A DNA stretch of 40,515 nt from Vibrio rotiferianus CAIM 577 = LMG 21460 (GCF_002741985.1 NZ_APHW01000006.1:1-40515); one strand, 5' to 3'. Shown: positions 9,778 to 20,643, counted from the first letter of the stretch. The notes: generated by a model not told the origin, from the letters alone. Translations and numbers: made by a program.

Positions 9778-10151
9778 ATGACTTTGGTTCTATTCGTGTA
9801 ACACTGACGGAAATAGACTCACAGACAATTGAAATGCACACTGATGTAATAAGCTAAACTTCAAATTCGATCTTTTTATTAAATTCTGTTCATGTGCTTT
9901 TTTAATCCGTAGCGTGGTGATTTGTTCTATTTAAAATTGAGATGCAGAATATGTAACTTATGCTTTCGGTGTGTGGTTATATAAATATTCTTTTAAGGGG
10001 TGATCGCTGATCAAAAGGGAAATATCCGATGATCAGCATATGATCTTTTATAGTGCCGCATTCACATAATGTGAGTTAGTTACCTGCGTCATATTTATAG
10101 ATCTATTATATTTCGGGCTGATAAACATAATAACGATATGAATACAGCACA
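9778..10151. other. Intergenic region with a GATC-rich inverted repeat
   Basis: 374 AT-rich bases with no plausible coding frame. The clearest structure is a perfect inverted repeat, GCTGATCA at 10006-10013 and TGATCAGC at 10030-10037. Four GATC (Dam) sites fall within 44 bases, at 10002, 10009, 10031 and 10042. It lies about 115 bases upstream of the diguanylate cyclase gene and could be a regulatory region for it. I see no clear terminator for the upstream gene. Confidence 0.45.
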
Positions 10152-11156
10152 ATGGACAAAGATAGACTGTTAGATGCTCACCGAGCAGTCAATCGTCTTT
10201 TGGGTAAGCTTGCACTGGGAATGGAACGAGACAGCCTCAACCACGAGGTTATTGAGTTAAGTGAACACCTATTTGGGAAGAGGCAAGCTTCCATACTACG
10301 ATTGCACCCCGATACCAATACATTGCACTTGGAATTTGCCCCACACTTACCTGATTTCTACAATCAAGCGATTGAAGGAGTTCCAATTGGACCAGAAATT
10401 GGTTCATGTGGTGCTGCTGCATTCTTGAAGCAAATCGTGGTTGTTAGCGATATTGATCATCATGCTAACTGGGCTCCTTTCCTCGAACTGACTCAACAGG
10501 CTCAACTCCGTGCATGTTGGTCTGTCCCGATCATTGCTTCGGACGGCCATGTATTGGGAACATTTGCCGTATACAGCAATGCGCCTTCTGAACCTCACCC
10601 CTATGAGCTCGAAGTGCTCGAAATGTTGGCCGCTTTATATGCGGTGGCATTAGAGAAGTATCGTCTAGAAGAGCAACTTCACTTCCACGCTAGCCGCGAT
10701 CCACTCACGCACTGCTTTAACCGTCGTGCTCTGTTGACAGAAGTCGACCGAAAAATTAATCACAAATGTGATCGTAATGCATTAGTCGGATGTTTCTTTG
10801 TTGATATCGATGAGTTTAAGTACATCAATGATCGCTTTGGTCATGAGACTGGTGACCAAGTCTTGGTGCTGGTAGCTGAGCACCTGAAACAGGCGTTTCG
10901 TTCTTGTTCAGTGATAGGGCGGTATGGTGGTGATGAGTTTGTTGGTTTCTGTTGTTTTCCAGATGAGCAGACCTACCTTTACTTTGTTTCTCGTTTAGCG
11001 GATGAGCTTAATCAGATTTATCATCTAGAAGAATATCAAGTCAAAGCCAGCATTGGCGCTTCTTGTAGTACTGCTAGTGAGCGCGCGGTGTTACAAGAGC
11101 TTATTCAGCAAGCTGATGTGGCGATGTACCAGAACAAACGCGCCAAACGAGCGTGA
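10152..11156 (+). CDS. GAF-GGDEF diguanylate cyclase
   Basis: Predicted cytoplasmic enzyme that makes cyclic di-GMP from two GTP, with activity set by a GAF sensor domain. The 334-residue product has a GAF domain at about residues 10-170 (GSCGAAAFLKQIVVVSDI) and a GGDEF domain at about 178-334. The active-site loop is an intact GGDEF at 259-263 and the metal-binding FVDIDEFKYIN segment is present, so it should be active. The inhibitory I-site, normally RxxD just upstream, reads RSCS (250-253), so canonical product inhibition is probably absent. There is no membrane segment. The ligand of the GAF domain is unknown. Confidence 0.9.
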   Translation: MDKDRLLDAHRAVNRLLGKLALGMERDSLNHEVIELSEHLFGKRQASILRLHPDTNTLHLEFAPHLPDFYNQAIEGVPIGPEIGSCGAAAFLKQIVVVSDIDHHANWAPFLELTQQAQLRACWSVPIIASDGHVLGTFAVYSNAPSEPHPYELEVLEMLAALYAVALEKYRLEEQLHFHASRDPLTHCFNRRALLTEVDRKINHKCDRNALVGCFFVDIDEFKYINDRFGHETGDQVLVLVAEHLKQAFRSCSVIGRYGGDEFVGFCCFPDEQTYLYFVSRLADELNQIYHLEEYQVKASIGASCSTASERAVLQELIQQADVAMYQNKRAKRA

Positions 11157-11227
11157 TTAAGATCAAAGCACCAATTTGGCTTATGATTAGACTGTAAGTC
11201 AGTAAATTGAAGTTTTTAGGGGTAGTC

Positions 11228-11452
11228 ATGCAACCGAATATTTGCCCAACATGCGACATCGAATTGGAATGGACAGGGCAATACCATTGCAATAAGTGTG
11301 AGTCGGATTATAAGAAGGTAGGGTTTTGCCCAGATTGCGATGCTGAGTTGGAGAAACTACAGGCTTGCGGCGCGGCAAACTACTTTTGCAACAGTTGTAA
11401 TGAACTCAAATCGAAATCACGTGTTCGATTTGAGTTTCAAAAAATCAGTTAA
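11228..11452 (+). CDS. yfgJ: YfgJ-type zinc-ribbon protein
   Basis: Small protein of 74 residues with three CxxC pairs (CPTC, CNKC, CPDC) and a further CNSC, forming two or more zinc ribbons. It resembles E. coli YfgJ, whose gene also lies between der and xseA; function is unknown. The open frame starts at a TTG at 11207, but the ATG at 11228 has an AGGGG ribosome site just upstream and gives MQPNICPTC, the expected N-terminus. Its stop overlaps the xseA stop by four bases on the opposite strand. Confidence 0.85.
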   Translation: MQPNICPTCDIELEWTGQYHCNKCESDYKKVGFCPDCDAELEKLQACGAANYFCNSCNELKSKSRVRFEFQKIS

Positions 11453-12780
11453 TTAACGGTTGAGCGAAGCTCACCATCAGATAAGCGGGTGACCAATACG
11501 TCGCCCGTTTTTACATCTTTTGCTTGGGTAACAACCTGACCTTGCTCAGTTTGAGTAATCGAGTAGCCACGTTTTAGCGTTGCCAATGGGCTTACCGTAT
11601 CTAGCTTTTCTGCTGCAATTGCCAGTTGATGACGCATGGTCAGTAACTTACGATCCATTGCATCCATTAGCTTTTGTTCAGCGCGATCAAGCTTCGATTT
11701 TTGCTCTGCTAAACGTTTTACTGGTGAATTCAATTGTAAGCGATGATGTTTACGCTCAACGGCTTGTTGGCGCGTTGTGATAAATCGTTGCATTGCGCGT
11801 TGTAAGCGCATGTCCAACTCATCAAGTTGTTGTGTCTGACGCTGCAATTGATAGCTTGGGTGTTGGCGCTCTAAACGATGCATCAGTTGAGCCGATTGCT
11901 GTTTTTGCTGCGCTAGGTAGTAACGCATTGCACTGGCTAGCTTATGTTGGCGAGTCACCAACGCTTGATCTTTGTGGCTGTTATCGCGGCTTACCAATTC
12001 AGCCGCCGCTGATGGCGTCGGCGCTCGCATGTCCGCAACAAAGTCGGCAATCGTTACGTCAACTTCATGACCAACTGCGCTGATGATCGGAATTTGGCTT
12101 GCAGCAATAGTGCGAGCAAGAATTTCGTTGTTGAAGCACCAGAGATCTTCTAACGAGCCGCCACCACGACCAACAATCAATACATCACATTCATCACGAC
12201 TGTTTGCACGGCCGATTGCCTGCGCAATTTGAATAGCAGCCTCTTCACCTTGCACCATAGTTGGGTAAACCACCACGGGTAGGGAAGGATCTCGGCGTTT
12301 CAATACATCTAGGATATCGTACAGTGCAGCACCGGTTTTCGAGGTGATCACACCAACGCGCTTTGGGTGCTCAGGTAAAGGCTGCTTATTGGTTTGAGCA
12401 AACAAACCTTCTGCTGCCAGTTTCATCTTAAGTGCTTCGAACTCTTGTTGCAGACGACCATCACCTTCTGGCTGCATACTTTCGATGATCAATTGATAGT
12501 CACCACGCGGCTCGTACAGAGACAGGCGTGCTTTAACTAGAACTTGATTGCCGTTAGCAGGTTTGAAAGTGACGCGACGATTGTTACCACGGAACATGGC
12601 ACATTTAACTTGAGCGCGAGAATCTTTAAGAGTGAGGTACCAGTGACCAGAGACGGGAGCTGAGAAGTTGGATATCTCTCCGACAAGCCAGACGATCCCC
12701 ATTTCGTTTTCGAGCAGCAGACGCACTTCGGCATTGAGACGAGAAACAGTGAAGATGTTTTGATTGGTCTGGGAGAGCAC
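11449..12780 (-). CDS. xseA: Exodeoxyribonuclease VII large subunit
   Basis: Large subunit of ExoVII, which degrades single-stranded DNA into acid-soluble oligonucleotides together with XseB. The product is about 443 residues from the GTG chosen here ([19 protein letters not shown]). It has the N-terminal OB-fold ([22 protein letters not shown]), the catalytic core ([44 protein letters not shown]) and a long coiled-coil region (about 280-400). The frame stays open to 12834 but the extra N-terminal residues are hydrophobic and atypical. It is convergent with yfgJ and divergent from guaB. Confidence 0.93.
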   Translation of the reverse strand: MLSQTNQNIFTVSRLNAEVRLLLENEMGIVWLVGEISNFSAPVSGHWYLTLKDSRAQVKCAMFRGNNRRVTFKPANGNQVLVKARLSLYEPRGDYQLIIESMQPEGDGRLQQEFEALKMKLAAEGLFAQTNKQPLPEHPKRVGVITSKTGAALYDILDVLKRRDPSLPVVVYPTMVQGEEAAIQIAQAIGRANSRDECDVLIVGRGGGSLEDLWCFNNEILARTIAASQIPIISAVGHEVDVTIADFVADMRAPTPSAAAELVSRDNSHKDQALVTRQHKLASAMRYYLAQQKQQSAQLMHRLERQHPSYQLQRQTQQLDELDMRLQRAMQRFITTRQQAVERKHHRLQLNSPVKRLAEQKSKLDRAEQKLMDAMDRKLLTMRHQLAIAAEKLDTVSPLATLKRGYSITQTEQGQVVTQAKDVKTGDVLVTRLSDGELRSTVN

Positions 12781-12868
12781 AGCTAATTCCGTAGACGTGA
12801 GTATGGAAATTAGCGGCAATATAATACATAGCAAGGGGGTAATTGCAAGAAAAAAATTAAAAAATTTG

Positions 12869-12897
12869 TGGTCAAGCGATTGCGTTAACCGTATAAT
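12869..12897 (+). promoter_or_regulatory. guaB promoter with a candidate PurR operator
   Basis: A perfect TATAAT (12892-12897) lies 17 bases after TGGTCA (12869-12874). The 16 bases at 12870-12885, read on the minus strand, are ACGCAATCGCTTGACC, which matches 11 of 16 positions of the E. coli PurR consensus as I remember it (ACGCAAACGTTTGCGT). It lies between the -35 and -10 elements, where repression would be effective. The promoter is well supported; the operator is inference. Confidence 0.55.
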
Positions 12898-13012
12898 CCC
12901 TCCGCAATATCTAATCCAAATGTAGCCAACAACCTAAAATTGGTTACCCTCATTATGCGAAACGATGAGATTGGATTGTTCTTTTTACTCCTATTATTGT
13001 GAGATATTGCAA

Positions 13013-14476
13013 ATGCTAAGAATTGCCAAAGAAGCGCTGACATTCGATGACGTACTACTCGTGCCAGCTCACTCCACTGTTCTCCCAAACACAGCTGATC
13101 TTCGCACTCAGCTTACCAAGAACATCACCCTAAACATCCCAATGATTTCAGCGTCTATGGACACTGTTACTGAAGCTCGTCTAGCTATCGCGCTAGCGCA
13201 AGAGGGTGGCATTGGCTTTATCCACAAAAACATGTCTATTGAGCAGCAAGCTGCTGAAGTTCGTAAAGTTAAGAAGTTTGAAGCAGGCGTCGTTTCTGAT
13301 CCTGTAACGGTTAACCCTGACGCGACTATCGCTGACGTGGTTGCACTGACTGACAAACACGGCTTCGCTGGTTTCCCTGTAATCACAGAGAACAACGAGC
13401 TTGTAGGCATTATCACTGGTCGTGATGTGCGCTTTGTTACTGACCTTTCTAAGAAAGTGTCTTCAGTAATGACAGCAAAAGAAAACCTTGCAGCAGTAAA
13501 AGAAGGTGCAACACGTGAAGAAGTGCAAGAGAAGATGCACGAGGCACGCGTTGAGAAAGTATTGGTTGTGAACGATGAGTTCCAACTAACCGGTATGATC
13601 ACTGCGAAAGACTTCCATAAAGCAGAACGTAAACCAAACGCATGTAAAGATGAGCGCGGTCGTCTACGTGTTGGCGCAGCCGTTGGTGCTGGTGCTGGTA
13701 ACGAAGAGCGTGTTGCTGCTCTAGTTGAAGCGGGTGTTGACGTTCTACTTATCGACTCTTCACACGGTCACTCTGAAGGTGTACTAAACCGCATCCGCGA
13801 AACTCGCGCTGCTTACCCAGATCTAGACATCATCGGCGGTAACGTTGCGACAGGTGCTGGTGCTAAAGCACTTATCGAAGCGGGTGTTAGCGCAGTTAAA
13901 GTGGGTATCGGCCCTGGTTCAATCTGTACAACTCGTATCGTAACAGGTGTTGGTGTTCCTCAAGTAACAGCAATCGCAGACGCAGCAGAAGTGGCGAACT
14001 CATTCGGCATTCCAGTTATCGCTGACGGCGGTATCCGTTTCTCTGGTGATATCTGTAAAGCAATCGTAGCAGGCGCATCTTGTGTGATGGTTGGTTCAAT
14101 GTTCGCAGGTACAGAAGAAGCACCGGGTGAAGTGATTCTTTACAACGGTCGTTCTTACAAGTCTTACCGTGGCATGGGCTCTCTTGGCGCGATGTCTCAA
14201 GGTTCATCTGACCGTTACTTCCAGTCTGACAATGCAGCAGACAAGCTAGTACCAGAAGGTATCGAAGGTCGTATCGCATACAAAGGTCGTCTAAAAGAAA
14301 TTGTTCACCAACAAATGGGTGGTCTACGTTCAAGCATGGGTCTTACTGGCTCTGCAACGATTGAAGATATGCGTACTAAAGCTGAATTTGTTCGTATCTC
14401 AGGTGCGGGCATGGCTGAATCACACGTACACGACGTTCAAATCACTAAGGAAGCGCCAAACTACCGTCGCGGTTAA
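13013..14476 (+). CDS. guaB: IMP dehydrogenase
   Basis: Oxidises IMP to XMP with NAD+, the committed step of guanine nucleotide synthesis. The 487-residue product from the ATG at 13013 ([21 protein letters not shown]) has standard length. It has the TIM-barrel catalytic domain interrupted by a pair of CBS domains (about residues 92-205), the catalytic-Cys loop [11 protein letters not shown], the IMP-binding [10 protein letters not shown] segment and the mobile flap region. The open frame extends 16 codons upstream but the family start is unambiguous. It pairs with guaA downstream. Confidence 0.97.
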   Translation: MLRIAKEALTFDDVLLVPAHSTVLPNTADLRTQLTKNITLNIPMISASMDTVTEARLAIALAQEGGIGFIHKNMSIEQQAAEVRKVKKFEAGVVSDPVTVNPDATIADVVALTDKHGFAGFPVITENNELVGIITGRDVRFVTDLSKKVSSVMTAKENLAAVKEGATREEVQEKMHEARVEKVLVVNDEFQLTGMITAKDFHKAERKPNACKDERGRLRVGAAVGAGAGNEERVAALVEAGVDVLLIDSSHGHSEGVLNRIRETRAAYPDLDIIGGNVATGAGAKALIEAGVSAVKVGIGPGSICTTRIVTGVGVPQVTAIADAAEVANSFGIPVIADGGIRFSGDICKAIVAGASCVMVGSMFAGTEEAPGEVILYNGRSYKSYRGMGSLGAMSQGSSDRYFQSDNAADKLVPEGIEGRIAYKGRLKEIVHQQMGGLRSSMGLTGSATIEDMRTKAEFVRISGAGMAESHVHDVQITKEAPNYRRG

Positions 14477-14548
14477 TTTTTACTGTTGTAAAAATAAAAC
14501 CTATACACTCGACGTAAACGTTTGCTTTTTTCCTTGAAGCATTAATAA

Positions 14549-14574
14549 GAGGCGAGTACACTCGCCTCCGTTTT
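14549..14574 (+). terminator. Hairpin between guaB and guaA
   Basis: An 8-bp perfect GC-rich stem (GAGGCGAG / CTCGCCTC) with a TACA loop is followed by CGTTTT. It could partly terminate guaB transcripts or attenuate guaA. guaA starts 28 bases later and I see no separate promoter between the hairpin and guaA. Confidence 0.6.
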
Positions 14575-14602
14575 AATAACCTAGCTTATAAGACTGCTCA
14601 AA

Positions 14603-16156
14603 ATGACTAAAAATATTCATGACCAACGTATTCTGATCTTGGACTTCGGTTCTCAGTACACTCAGCTAGTAGCGCGCCGTGTACGTGAAATCGGTGTTTA
14701 CTGTGAACTGTGGAGCTGGGACGTTGAAGAAGCGGATATTCGTGAATTCAATCCAGACGGTATCATCCTATCTGGTGGCCCAGAAAGCGTAACGGAAGAC
14801 AACTCTCCACGCGCTCCTCAATACGTATTTGACTCTGGTGTGCCAGTACTAGGTGTATGTTACGGCATGCAAACTATGGCTGAGCAGCTAGGTGGTAAAG
14901 TAGCGGGTTCTACTGAACGTGAATTCGGCTACGCACAAGTTAAAGTTTCTGGTGAATCTGCACTGTTTAAAGATCTTGAGCTAACTCAAGACGTGTGGAT
15001 GAGCCATGGTGACAAAGTAGTAGAAATTCCTGCTGACTTCGTGAAAGTCGGTGAGACAGATACATGTCCGTACGCTGCGATGGCGAACGAAGAGAAGAAA
15101 TACTACGGCGTTCAGTTCCACCCAGAAGTAACGCACACGAAAGGCGGCCTACAAATGCTAGAGAACTTCGTTCTTGGCGTATGTGGCTGTGAGCGTCTAT
15201 GGACTTCTGAATCTATCATCGAAGACGCGGTTGCTCGTATTAAAGAGCAAGTGGGTGACGACGAAGTTATCCTAGGTCTATCTGGTGGTGTTGATTCATC
15301 GGTAGTAGCGATGCTGGTTCACCGTGCAATCGGCGACAAGCTAACGTGTGTATTCGTAGATAACGGTCTTCTTCGTCTAAACGAAGGTCAGCAAGTAATG
15401 GATATGTTTGGCGACAAGTTCGGCCTAAACATCATTAAAGTTGATGCTGAAGATCGTTTCCTAAAAGCACTTGAAGGCAAGTCGGATCCAGAAGAGAAGC
15501 GTAAGACAATCGGTCACGTATTCGTAGACGTATTTGATGAAGAGTCTAAGAAGCTGAAAAATGCGAAATGGCTAGCTCAAGGTACGATTTACCCAGACGT
15601 TATCGAATCTGCTGCATCTAAGACTGGTAAAGCGCACGTGATCAAATCACACCACAATGTGGGCGGTCTTCCAGATGACATGGAAATGGGTCTTGTTGAG
15701 CCACTACGTGAGCTGTTCAAAGATGAAGTTCGTAAGATTGGTCTAGAGCTTGGTCTTCCGTACAACATGCTTTACCGCCACCCATTCCCGGGTCCTGGTC
15801 TAGGTGTTCGTGTTCTTGGTGAAATCAAGAAAGAGTACTGTGACTTGCTACGTCGTGCAGACGCTATCTTCATTGAAGAACTACACGCTGCAGACCTATA
15901 CAACAAAGTATCTCAAGCGTTCACGGTATTCCTACCAGTTCGCTCTGTAGGTGTTATGGGCGATGGCCGTAAGTACGACTGGGTTGTTTCTCTACGTGCG
16001 GTAGAAACTATCGACTTTATGACAGCACACTGGGCGCACCTACCATACGACTTCCTAGGTAAGGTTTCTAACCGCATTATCAATGAAGTTGACGGTATTT
16101 CTCGCGTGGTTTACGACATCTCAGGTAAGCCACCAGCGACAATCGAATGGGAATAA
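14603..16156 (+). CDS. guaA: GMP synthase (glutamine-hydrolysing)
   Basis: Converts XMP to GMP using ATP and glutamine. The 517-residue product has an N-terminal class I glutamine amidotransferase domain (nucleophile Cys in GVCYGMQ, His/Glu in [11 protein letters not shown]), an ATP pyrophosphatase domain with the PP-loop LSGGVDSS, and the C-terminal dimerisation domain ending in the XMP-binding region ([13 protein letters not shown]). The start at 14603 gives the usual N-terminus. A UUCG-loop terminator follows. Confidence 0.98.
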   Translation: MTKNIHDQRILILDFGSQYTQLVARRVREIGVYCELWSWDVEEADIREFNPDGIILSGGPESVTEDNSPRAPQYVFDSGVPVLGVCYGMQTMAEQLGGKVAGSTEREFGYAQVKVSGESALFKDLELTQDVWMSHGDKVVEIPADFVKVGETDTCPYAAMANEEKKYYGVQFHPEVTHTKGGLQMLENFVLGVCGCERLWTSESIIEDAVARIKEQVGDDEVILGLSGGVDSSVVAMLVHRAIGDKLTCVFVDNGLLRLNEGQQVMDMFGDKFGLNIIKVDAEDRFLKALEGKSDPEEKRKTIGHVFVDVFDEESKKLKNAKWLAQGTIYPDVIESAASKTGKAHVIKSHHNVGGLPDDMEMGLVEPLRELFKDEVRKIGLELGLPYNMLYRHPFPGPGLGVRVLGEIKKEYCDLLRRADAIFIEELHAADLYNKVSQAFTVFLPVRSVGVMGDGRKYDWVVSLRAVETIDFMTAHWAHLPYDFLGKVSNRIINEVDGISRVVYDISGKPPATIEWE

Positions 16157-16181
16157 CTTCCTATTAGATGTATCAAATTGA

Positions 16182-16207
16182 AAGCCAGCCTTCGGGCTGG
16201 TTTTTTT
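16182..16207 (+). terminator. Rho-independent terminator after guaA
   Basis: Stem CCAGCC / GGCTGG extended by a G-T and an A-T pair, with a stable TTCG tetraloop and a run of seven or more T. Confidence 0.9.
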
Positions 16208-16320
16208 ATGCCTGAAAAGTGTGAATGCAGGTCTCAACTTTTTTATTAGAAAATATATACATGCGATATTATTGAATGTATATTCACTTTTGGTGTTTAA
16301 ATATTAAAGTTGGTATTGCT

Positions 16321-17841
16321 ATGGAACAGGCAGAAGTTACCTCCCTCATCCCCATTATTATTACGTTAGTCCTCGCACTAACCACAAGAAACGTTGTTGT
16401 CGGTCTTTTTGCAGGCGTCGTTAGCGGTGTGGCTATGTTAGAAGGCACATTCGTTGACAAAGGTCCGCTCGATTCGTTTAGCGCACTGATGAAAAGCTAC
16501 CTGTTGCCGCAACTGACTGACAGTTACAACGCGGGCGTCATCCTTCTTTTGGTTTTCATTGGTGGTTTTGTCGCCTTGATGGAGAAATCTGGCGGTGGCG
16601 TGGCGTTCGCTAAAAAGGTCACTCAATGGGTTGCCACTAAATGCCAAGCACAGCTCTCTGCTTGGTTTGGCGGCGTCGTTATTTTCTTTTCAGACCTTGG
16701 TACACCGTTAATTGTTGGCCCTGTCTTTCGCCCTCTATTTGATAAACTGAAAGTCTCTCGCCAGAAGCTTGCCTTTATCATCGATTCCACTTCTTCACCT
16801 GTCGCTATCCTAATTCCTTTCATCGGTTGGGGTGTTTACATTATGGGATTGATTCAAAAAGAGTTTGCTGCACTGGATGTGGGTATCAGTGATTGGGATG
16901 CCTTTATTGGCGCGATTCCTTACCAGTTTTATGCCTTTTTAGCGATCGCAATTGTGCCGATTGTCTCTTTCTTCAAACTGGATTTTGGACCGATGGCGAA
17001 AGCGGAGCAGCTTGCAGAGCAGGGTTCTGATTTTGGGAAAGTGCAAGATTCATTGAATGTATTTTAGCATAAAAATGCAAAAACAAGTTTTGTTTGGGCA
17101 CCGCTTCTCGTCATGCTTGTGGTGCTTTGTTCAATATTGGTTCCTCACGGTTTTCCATTTCAGAAAGTAGCAGGCTCAACTTTCCGTGCTGCACTGTCGT
17201 CGGCGTATTTCTTTGCTGCAATTACCCTAATTAGTTTGATGGCGTTTTATGGCGTGAGAAAGCTCTCTGATGGAATTCAGGTTTACCTAAAAGGGATGTC
17301 GAACATGATGTCCGTTGCGGTGATTCTAGTTCTCGCTTGGTCACTGAGTTCTGTCGGTAAAGAGCTTGGGGCAGCTGCGTACATTGCAGAACAAGCACAA
17401 GCTGGCTTCCCATACTGGTTATTACCAGCGGTGGCATTTTTATTGGCTGGGATAATCTCTTTTGCCACAGGGTCTTCGTGGGGGACTTTTGCCATCATGA
17501 TGCCATTGGTCATTCCAACCGCAGTTGCGATTGATGCGCCATTGTTGGTGTGTATCGGTGCGGTGCTGTCTGGTGGTTTGTTCGGTGATCACTGCTCTCC
17601 AATTTCAGAGACCACTATTTTGTCCTCGACTGGTGCTGGCTGTGAGCAATACGAACACTTTAGAACTCAGTTACCTTATGCGGTACTTAATGGTGCTATC
17701 GCTCTAACAAGCTTTCTTGTCGCAGGGGTAATGACATCACCTGTCATTGTGCTGGTGGCGATTGTCGCTCAGTTTGCCATTTACTTATTGCTCTCTAAAC
17801 AGCAATCTTTGCAAGCTTTAGAATCGGTAACAGCAAACTAA
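16321..17841 (+). pseudogene. NhaC-family Na+/H+ antiporter gene interrupted by an amber codon
   Basis: Two open pieces, 16321-17067 and about 17068-17841, lie in the same frame and are separated only by a TAG at 17065-17067. Together they make one roughly 506-residue polytopic membrane protein of the NhaC superfamily (PF03553 type). Family features are the N-terminal PIIITLVLALTTRNVVVGLFAG, DLGTPLIVGP in the first half, and GSSWGTFAIMMPL and GDHCSPISETTILSSTGAGC in the second half. The stop falls in a cytoplasmic-looking loop (DSLNVF, stop, HKNAKTS). An ATG at 17113 could restart the second half. Either the gene is newly inactivated or the base is wrong. The transported solute is unknown; relatives include sodium/proton antiporters and amino-acid carriers. 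Confidence 0.85.
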
Positions 17842-17853
17842 TAACAGCGAAAT

Positions 17854-17882
17854 AAAACGGGGGAACGGTTCCCGTTTTGTTT
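17854..17882 (+). terminator. Rho-independent terminator after the antiporter gene
   Basis: Stem AAAACGGG / CCCGTTTT around a 9-base loop, followed by GTTTTG. Confidence 0.75.
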
Positions 17883-18044
17883 TGAGTCAAGGTAACAGTT
17901 TTTGTGATACTCGCTGTGTAACAGTATTTATTTATAAACTTTGCGTCGCAGAATGAATGGGCTTCACTCTGCGCTTTTCCTACATGATCCACTATGTGTC
18001 TAGTTATTCCTTGTATATTGTATTGTTAAATACGGAGATTAGAC

Positions 18045-19739
18045 ATGTTTGCACTCAAACATCTGCCTCTTGCATTAGGTTGTGTACTTGCTGCACAAGC
18101 TCATGCCAGCATGAATATCCAACCTGATCCACAAAATACAAATGGCTACGTGATTGCTCGTGGCGACATTCAGACTGTGGAACAAAGCAAAACTTCTGAC
18201 CCTATGTACGCCATCTGGGCACAAGCGTTAGAAACTCGTCCAAATTCAGTGGTTGAAGCGATCGTTCCAGGAGCTGCAAGTAACCCAGAAAACGTTCAAC
18301 GCGTTGAGCGTGTTTTCCCTGAATCTGAGTGGGACTTCTTAACACAGATGGCTGCACCAGAGTACACATATACTCGTTTCCTGCGCGCGATTGGTAAGTT
18401 CCCTGCATTCTGTGGTGAGTACACAGACGGGCGTGATTCAGATGCAATCTGTAAGAAATCCATCGTGACAGCATTCGCGCATTTCGCTCAAGAAACAGGT
18501 GGCCATATTGCGGTGGATAACGTATCGGACAACCCGCTCGCGCTAGAAGAGTGGCAGCAGGCACTTGTTCACGTACGTGAAATGGGGTGGTCTGAAGGTC
18601 AAGAAGGCTACACAACAGGCTGTGGTCAAAACGATTGGCAAAATAAGCGTTGGCCTTGCGAGCCTGGTCAGGGGTATTTTGGTCGTGGTGCAAAACAGCT
18701 TTCTTACCACTTTAACTACGGCGCGTTCTCTGAAGTGATGTTTGATGGTGATGCATCGGTATTGTTGAAAAATCCGGGCTTAGTGGCAGACTCTTGGTTG
18801 AACTTAGCTTCTGCAATTTGGTTCTTCTTAACCCCTCAAGCGCCCAAGCCAGCGATGCTGCACGTAATTGATCGTACTTGGGTGCCATCGCAACGTGAAA
18901 CTGATGCTGGCATTGGTTACGGCTTTGGTACCACGATTAACGTCATCAACGGTGGTATCGAATGTGGTGAGCAAAACAAAGACAAAGGTCAGCCAGTTAA
19001 CCGTATTCGTTACTGGGAAGGTCTCGCAGCGCACTATCAAATTCCTATCGAAACCGATGAGACCAATACCTGCTGGCAGCAAACGCCTTACGGTAGCCTA
19101 AATTTAAATGGCGCGACGGACGTGCTATACACCAACTGGGATGGTAACTGGAAGTACTACTCAGATCGTCCAGGTGGCCATTCATTTGAGTGTGAATTGG
19201 TAGGGTTCCAAACTGCGTATTCGGCTCTGGTAGCAGGAGATTACGAGAAATGTGTTACCAACTTCTATCAATCCCATGCTGGCTGGCCAGAAGTGCGCAT
19301 TGTCGACAAATTAGACCCAGTTGATCCGGTGGATCCACCAGTGGATGGCGTTGCTGCTTGGGATTCAAGCAAGGTATACAACACGGGTGATCAAGTTTCT
19401 TACCAAGGTGCAGTGTATGAAGCGAAATGGTGGTCACAAGGTAATGAGCCAACCAAGGGTGACCCTTGGAAGCTAGTTTCGGGTACGCCAACCGAGCCAC
19501 CAACGACTGAACCGCCTGTGACTGAGCCACCAGTAACTGAGCCTCCAGTAACCGAACCACCGGTGACGGAGCCTCCTGTATCGGGTGACTTTATCGCATG
19601 GGAACCGGGTGTCACTCAAGTTGCCAATGGCGACAAAGTGACTTATCAAGGTAAGTGTTTTATTGCGAAAAATGGCCCGGGAGTATGGGAAACACCAACA
19701 CAGAGCAATTGGTTCTGGGATGAGATTTCTTGCCAGTAA
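18045..19739 (+). CDS. Secreted GH19 chitinase with two carbohydrate-binding modules
   Basis: Extracellular endochitinase cleaving beta-1,4-linked N-acetylglucosamine polymers. The 564-residue product has a Sec signal peptide (about 1-22, ending AHA or ASA), a GH19 catalytic domain (about 85-420) with the proton-donor Glu in [10 protein letters not shown] (Glu150) and the family signature [16 protein letters not shown] (211-226). A CBM5/12-type chitin-binding module follows (about 433-475, [17 protein letters not shown]), then a Thr-Glu-Pro-Pro-Val linker and a second related module (about 516-564, with a Cys near each end). The ATG has a CGGAGA ribosome site. Similar genes are typical of vibrios. 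Confidence 0.93.
   Translation: MFALKHLPLALGCVLAAQAHASMNIQPDPQNTNGYVIARGDIQTVEQSKTSDPMYAIWAQALETRPNSVVEAIVPGAASNPENVQRVERVFPESEWDFLTQMAAPEYTYTRFLRAIGKFPAFCGEYTDGRDSDAICKKSIVTAFAHFAQETGGHIAVDNVSDNPLALEEWQQALVHVREMGWSEGQEGYTTGCGQNDWQNKRWPCEPGQGYFGRGAKQLSYHFNYGAFSEVMFDGDASVLLKNPGLVADSWLNLASAIWFFLTPQAPKPAMLHVIDRTWVPSQRETDAGIGYGFGTTINVINGGIECGEQNKDKGQPVNRIRYWEGLAAHYQIPIETDETNTCWQQTPYGSLNLNGATDVLYTNWDGNWKYYSDRPGGHSFECELVGFQTAYSALVAGDYEKCVTNFYQSHAGWPEVRIVDKLDPVDPVDPPVDGVAAWDSSKVYNTGDQVSYQGAVYEAKWWSQGNEPTKGDPWKLVSGTPTEPPTTEPPVTEPPVTEPPVTEPPVTEPPVSGDFIAWEPGVTQVANGDKVTYQGKCFIAKNGPGVWETPTQSNWFWDEISCQ
19493..19580 (+). repeat. Tandem 15-bp repeats encoding the TEPPV linker
   Basis: About five to six imperfect copies of a 15-base unit encode Thr-Glu-Pro-Pro-Val/Thr inside the chitinase gene. 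The copies differ mainly at third codon positions. The repeats form the flexible linker between the two chitin-binding modules. Confidence 0.85.
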
Positions 19740-19767
19740 TTGAACAATAAATAGTCTAACTATCTAT

Positions 19768-19799
19768 AAAGACTCTGCTTTTTAGTAGGGTCTTTTTTT
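19768..19799 (+). terminator. Rho-independent terminator after the chitinase gene
   Basis: Stem AAAGACTC / GGGTCTTT (one T-G pair) is followed by a run of seven T. Confidence 0.75.
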
Positions 19800-19921
19800 A
19801 TTCATTTGATTGCTTATTTGTGCAATCTAAGTTTCCAATAACGTCTTTTCTCTTTTGTTTTTTAGTCCATTAAAATTCGCGCGCAATTTTTATCAACATT
19901 TTTGAAAACAGGTACGCTTAC

Positions 19922-20515
19922 ATGTCTACTAAACTGGCTAACCCAGCGCCGCTAGGCCTAATGGGTTTCGGTATGACCACGATTCTGCTTAACATCCATA
20001 ACGCAGGATTCTTCCCAATTGACTCAATGATCCTAGCAATGGGTATCTTCTACGGTGGTCTTAGCCAAGTTCTTGTTGGCATGATGTGCTTCAAGCGTGG
20101 TGATACTTTCGGTACGACTGCATTTACTTCTTACGGTCTATTCTGGCTAACATTGGTTGGTCTAATCGTAATGCCTTACATGGGTCTACCAGCTAGCCCT
20201 GCACACTTCATGGGTTGGTACCTACTACTATGGGGCATCTTCACTGGCTTCATGTTCATCGGTTCTCTATGTTACCCAGTAGCGAAGCAAGTTGTATTTG
20301 GTTCTCTTACTATTCTGTTCTTCCTACTAGCGGCACGTGACTTCACTGGTAGCGAGCTCATCGGTACTATTGCAGGCTTCGAAGGTATCTTCTGTGGCGC
20401 AAGCGCAATCTACTTCGCAATGGCTCAAGTACTTAACAATGAGTACGGTCGTACAGTGCTTCCTATCGGCGAAAAGCAAAAGCCACAAATTGCTACGCAA
20501 GAAATCGCAGCTTAA
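19922..20515 (+). CDS. satP: Acetate/succinate uptake transporter SatP (YaaH family)
   Basis: Inner-membrane proton-coupled acetate and succinate transporter. The 197-residue product has six predicted transmembrane helices and the family signature [14 protein letters not shown] at the N-terminus, with N, P, G and L residues as in the GPR1/FUN34/YaaH family. A short hydrophilic tail ends the protein. It is monocistronic between two terminators. In vibrios uptake of excreted acetate is a known part of overflow metabolism. Confidence 0.93.
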   Translation: MSTKLANPAPLGLMGFGMTTILLNIHNAGFFPIDSMILAMGIFYGGLSQVLVGMMCFKRGDTFGTTAFTSYGLFWLTLVGLIVMPYMGLPASPAHFMGWYLLLWGIFTGFMFIGSLCYPVAKQVVFGSLTILFFLLAARDFTGSELIGTIAGFEGIFCGASAIYFAMAQVLNNEYGRTVLPIGEKQKPQIATQEIAA

Positions 20516-20539
20516 TCGCTCTGAGTTGAATGCAAAAGA

Positions 20540-20570
20540 AAAGGGTTAGCCACTGGCTAACCCTTTTTTA
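20540..20570. terminator. Bidirectional terminator between satP and the AGCS symporter gene
   Basis: A 12-bp perfect stem (AAAGGGTTAGCC / GGCTAACCCTTT) with a 3-base loop and T-runs on both strands, between two convergent genes. Confidence 0.9.
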
Positions 20571-20643
20571 ATGCCCATTATTTGGACCACTGCTTTTTCT
20601 TATATACCTGCCAACCCGTTAGGGGAGGATGCTAAGTGAAGCG

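Noticed and set aside
16276..17841. Two separate antiporter-like genes
   Set aside because: Both pieces share one frame and are split by a single TAG; each alone is half of an NhaC-family protein.
19255..19615. Minus-strand open frames over the chitinase linker, including a Gly-Gly-Ser-Val-Thr repeat protein
   Set aside because: They are the reverse complement of the TEPPV repeat; the chitinase frame explains the region fully.
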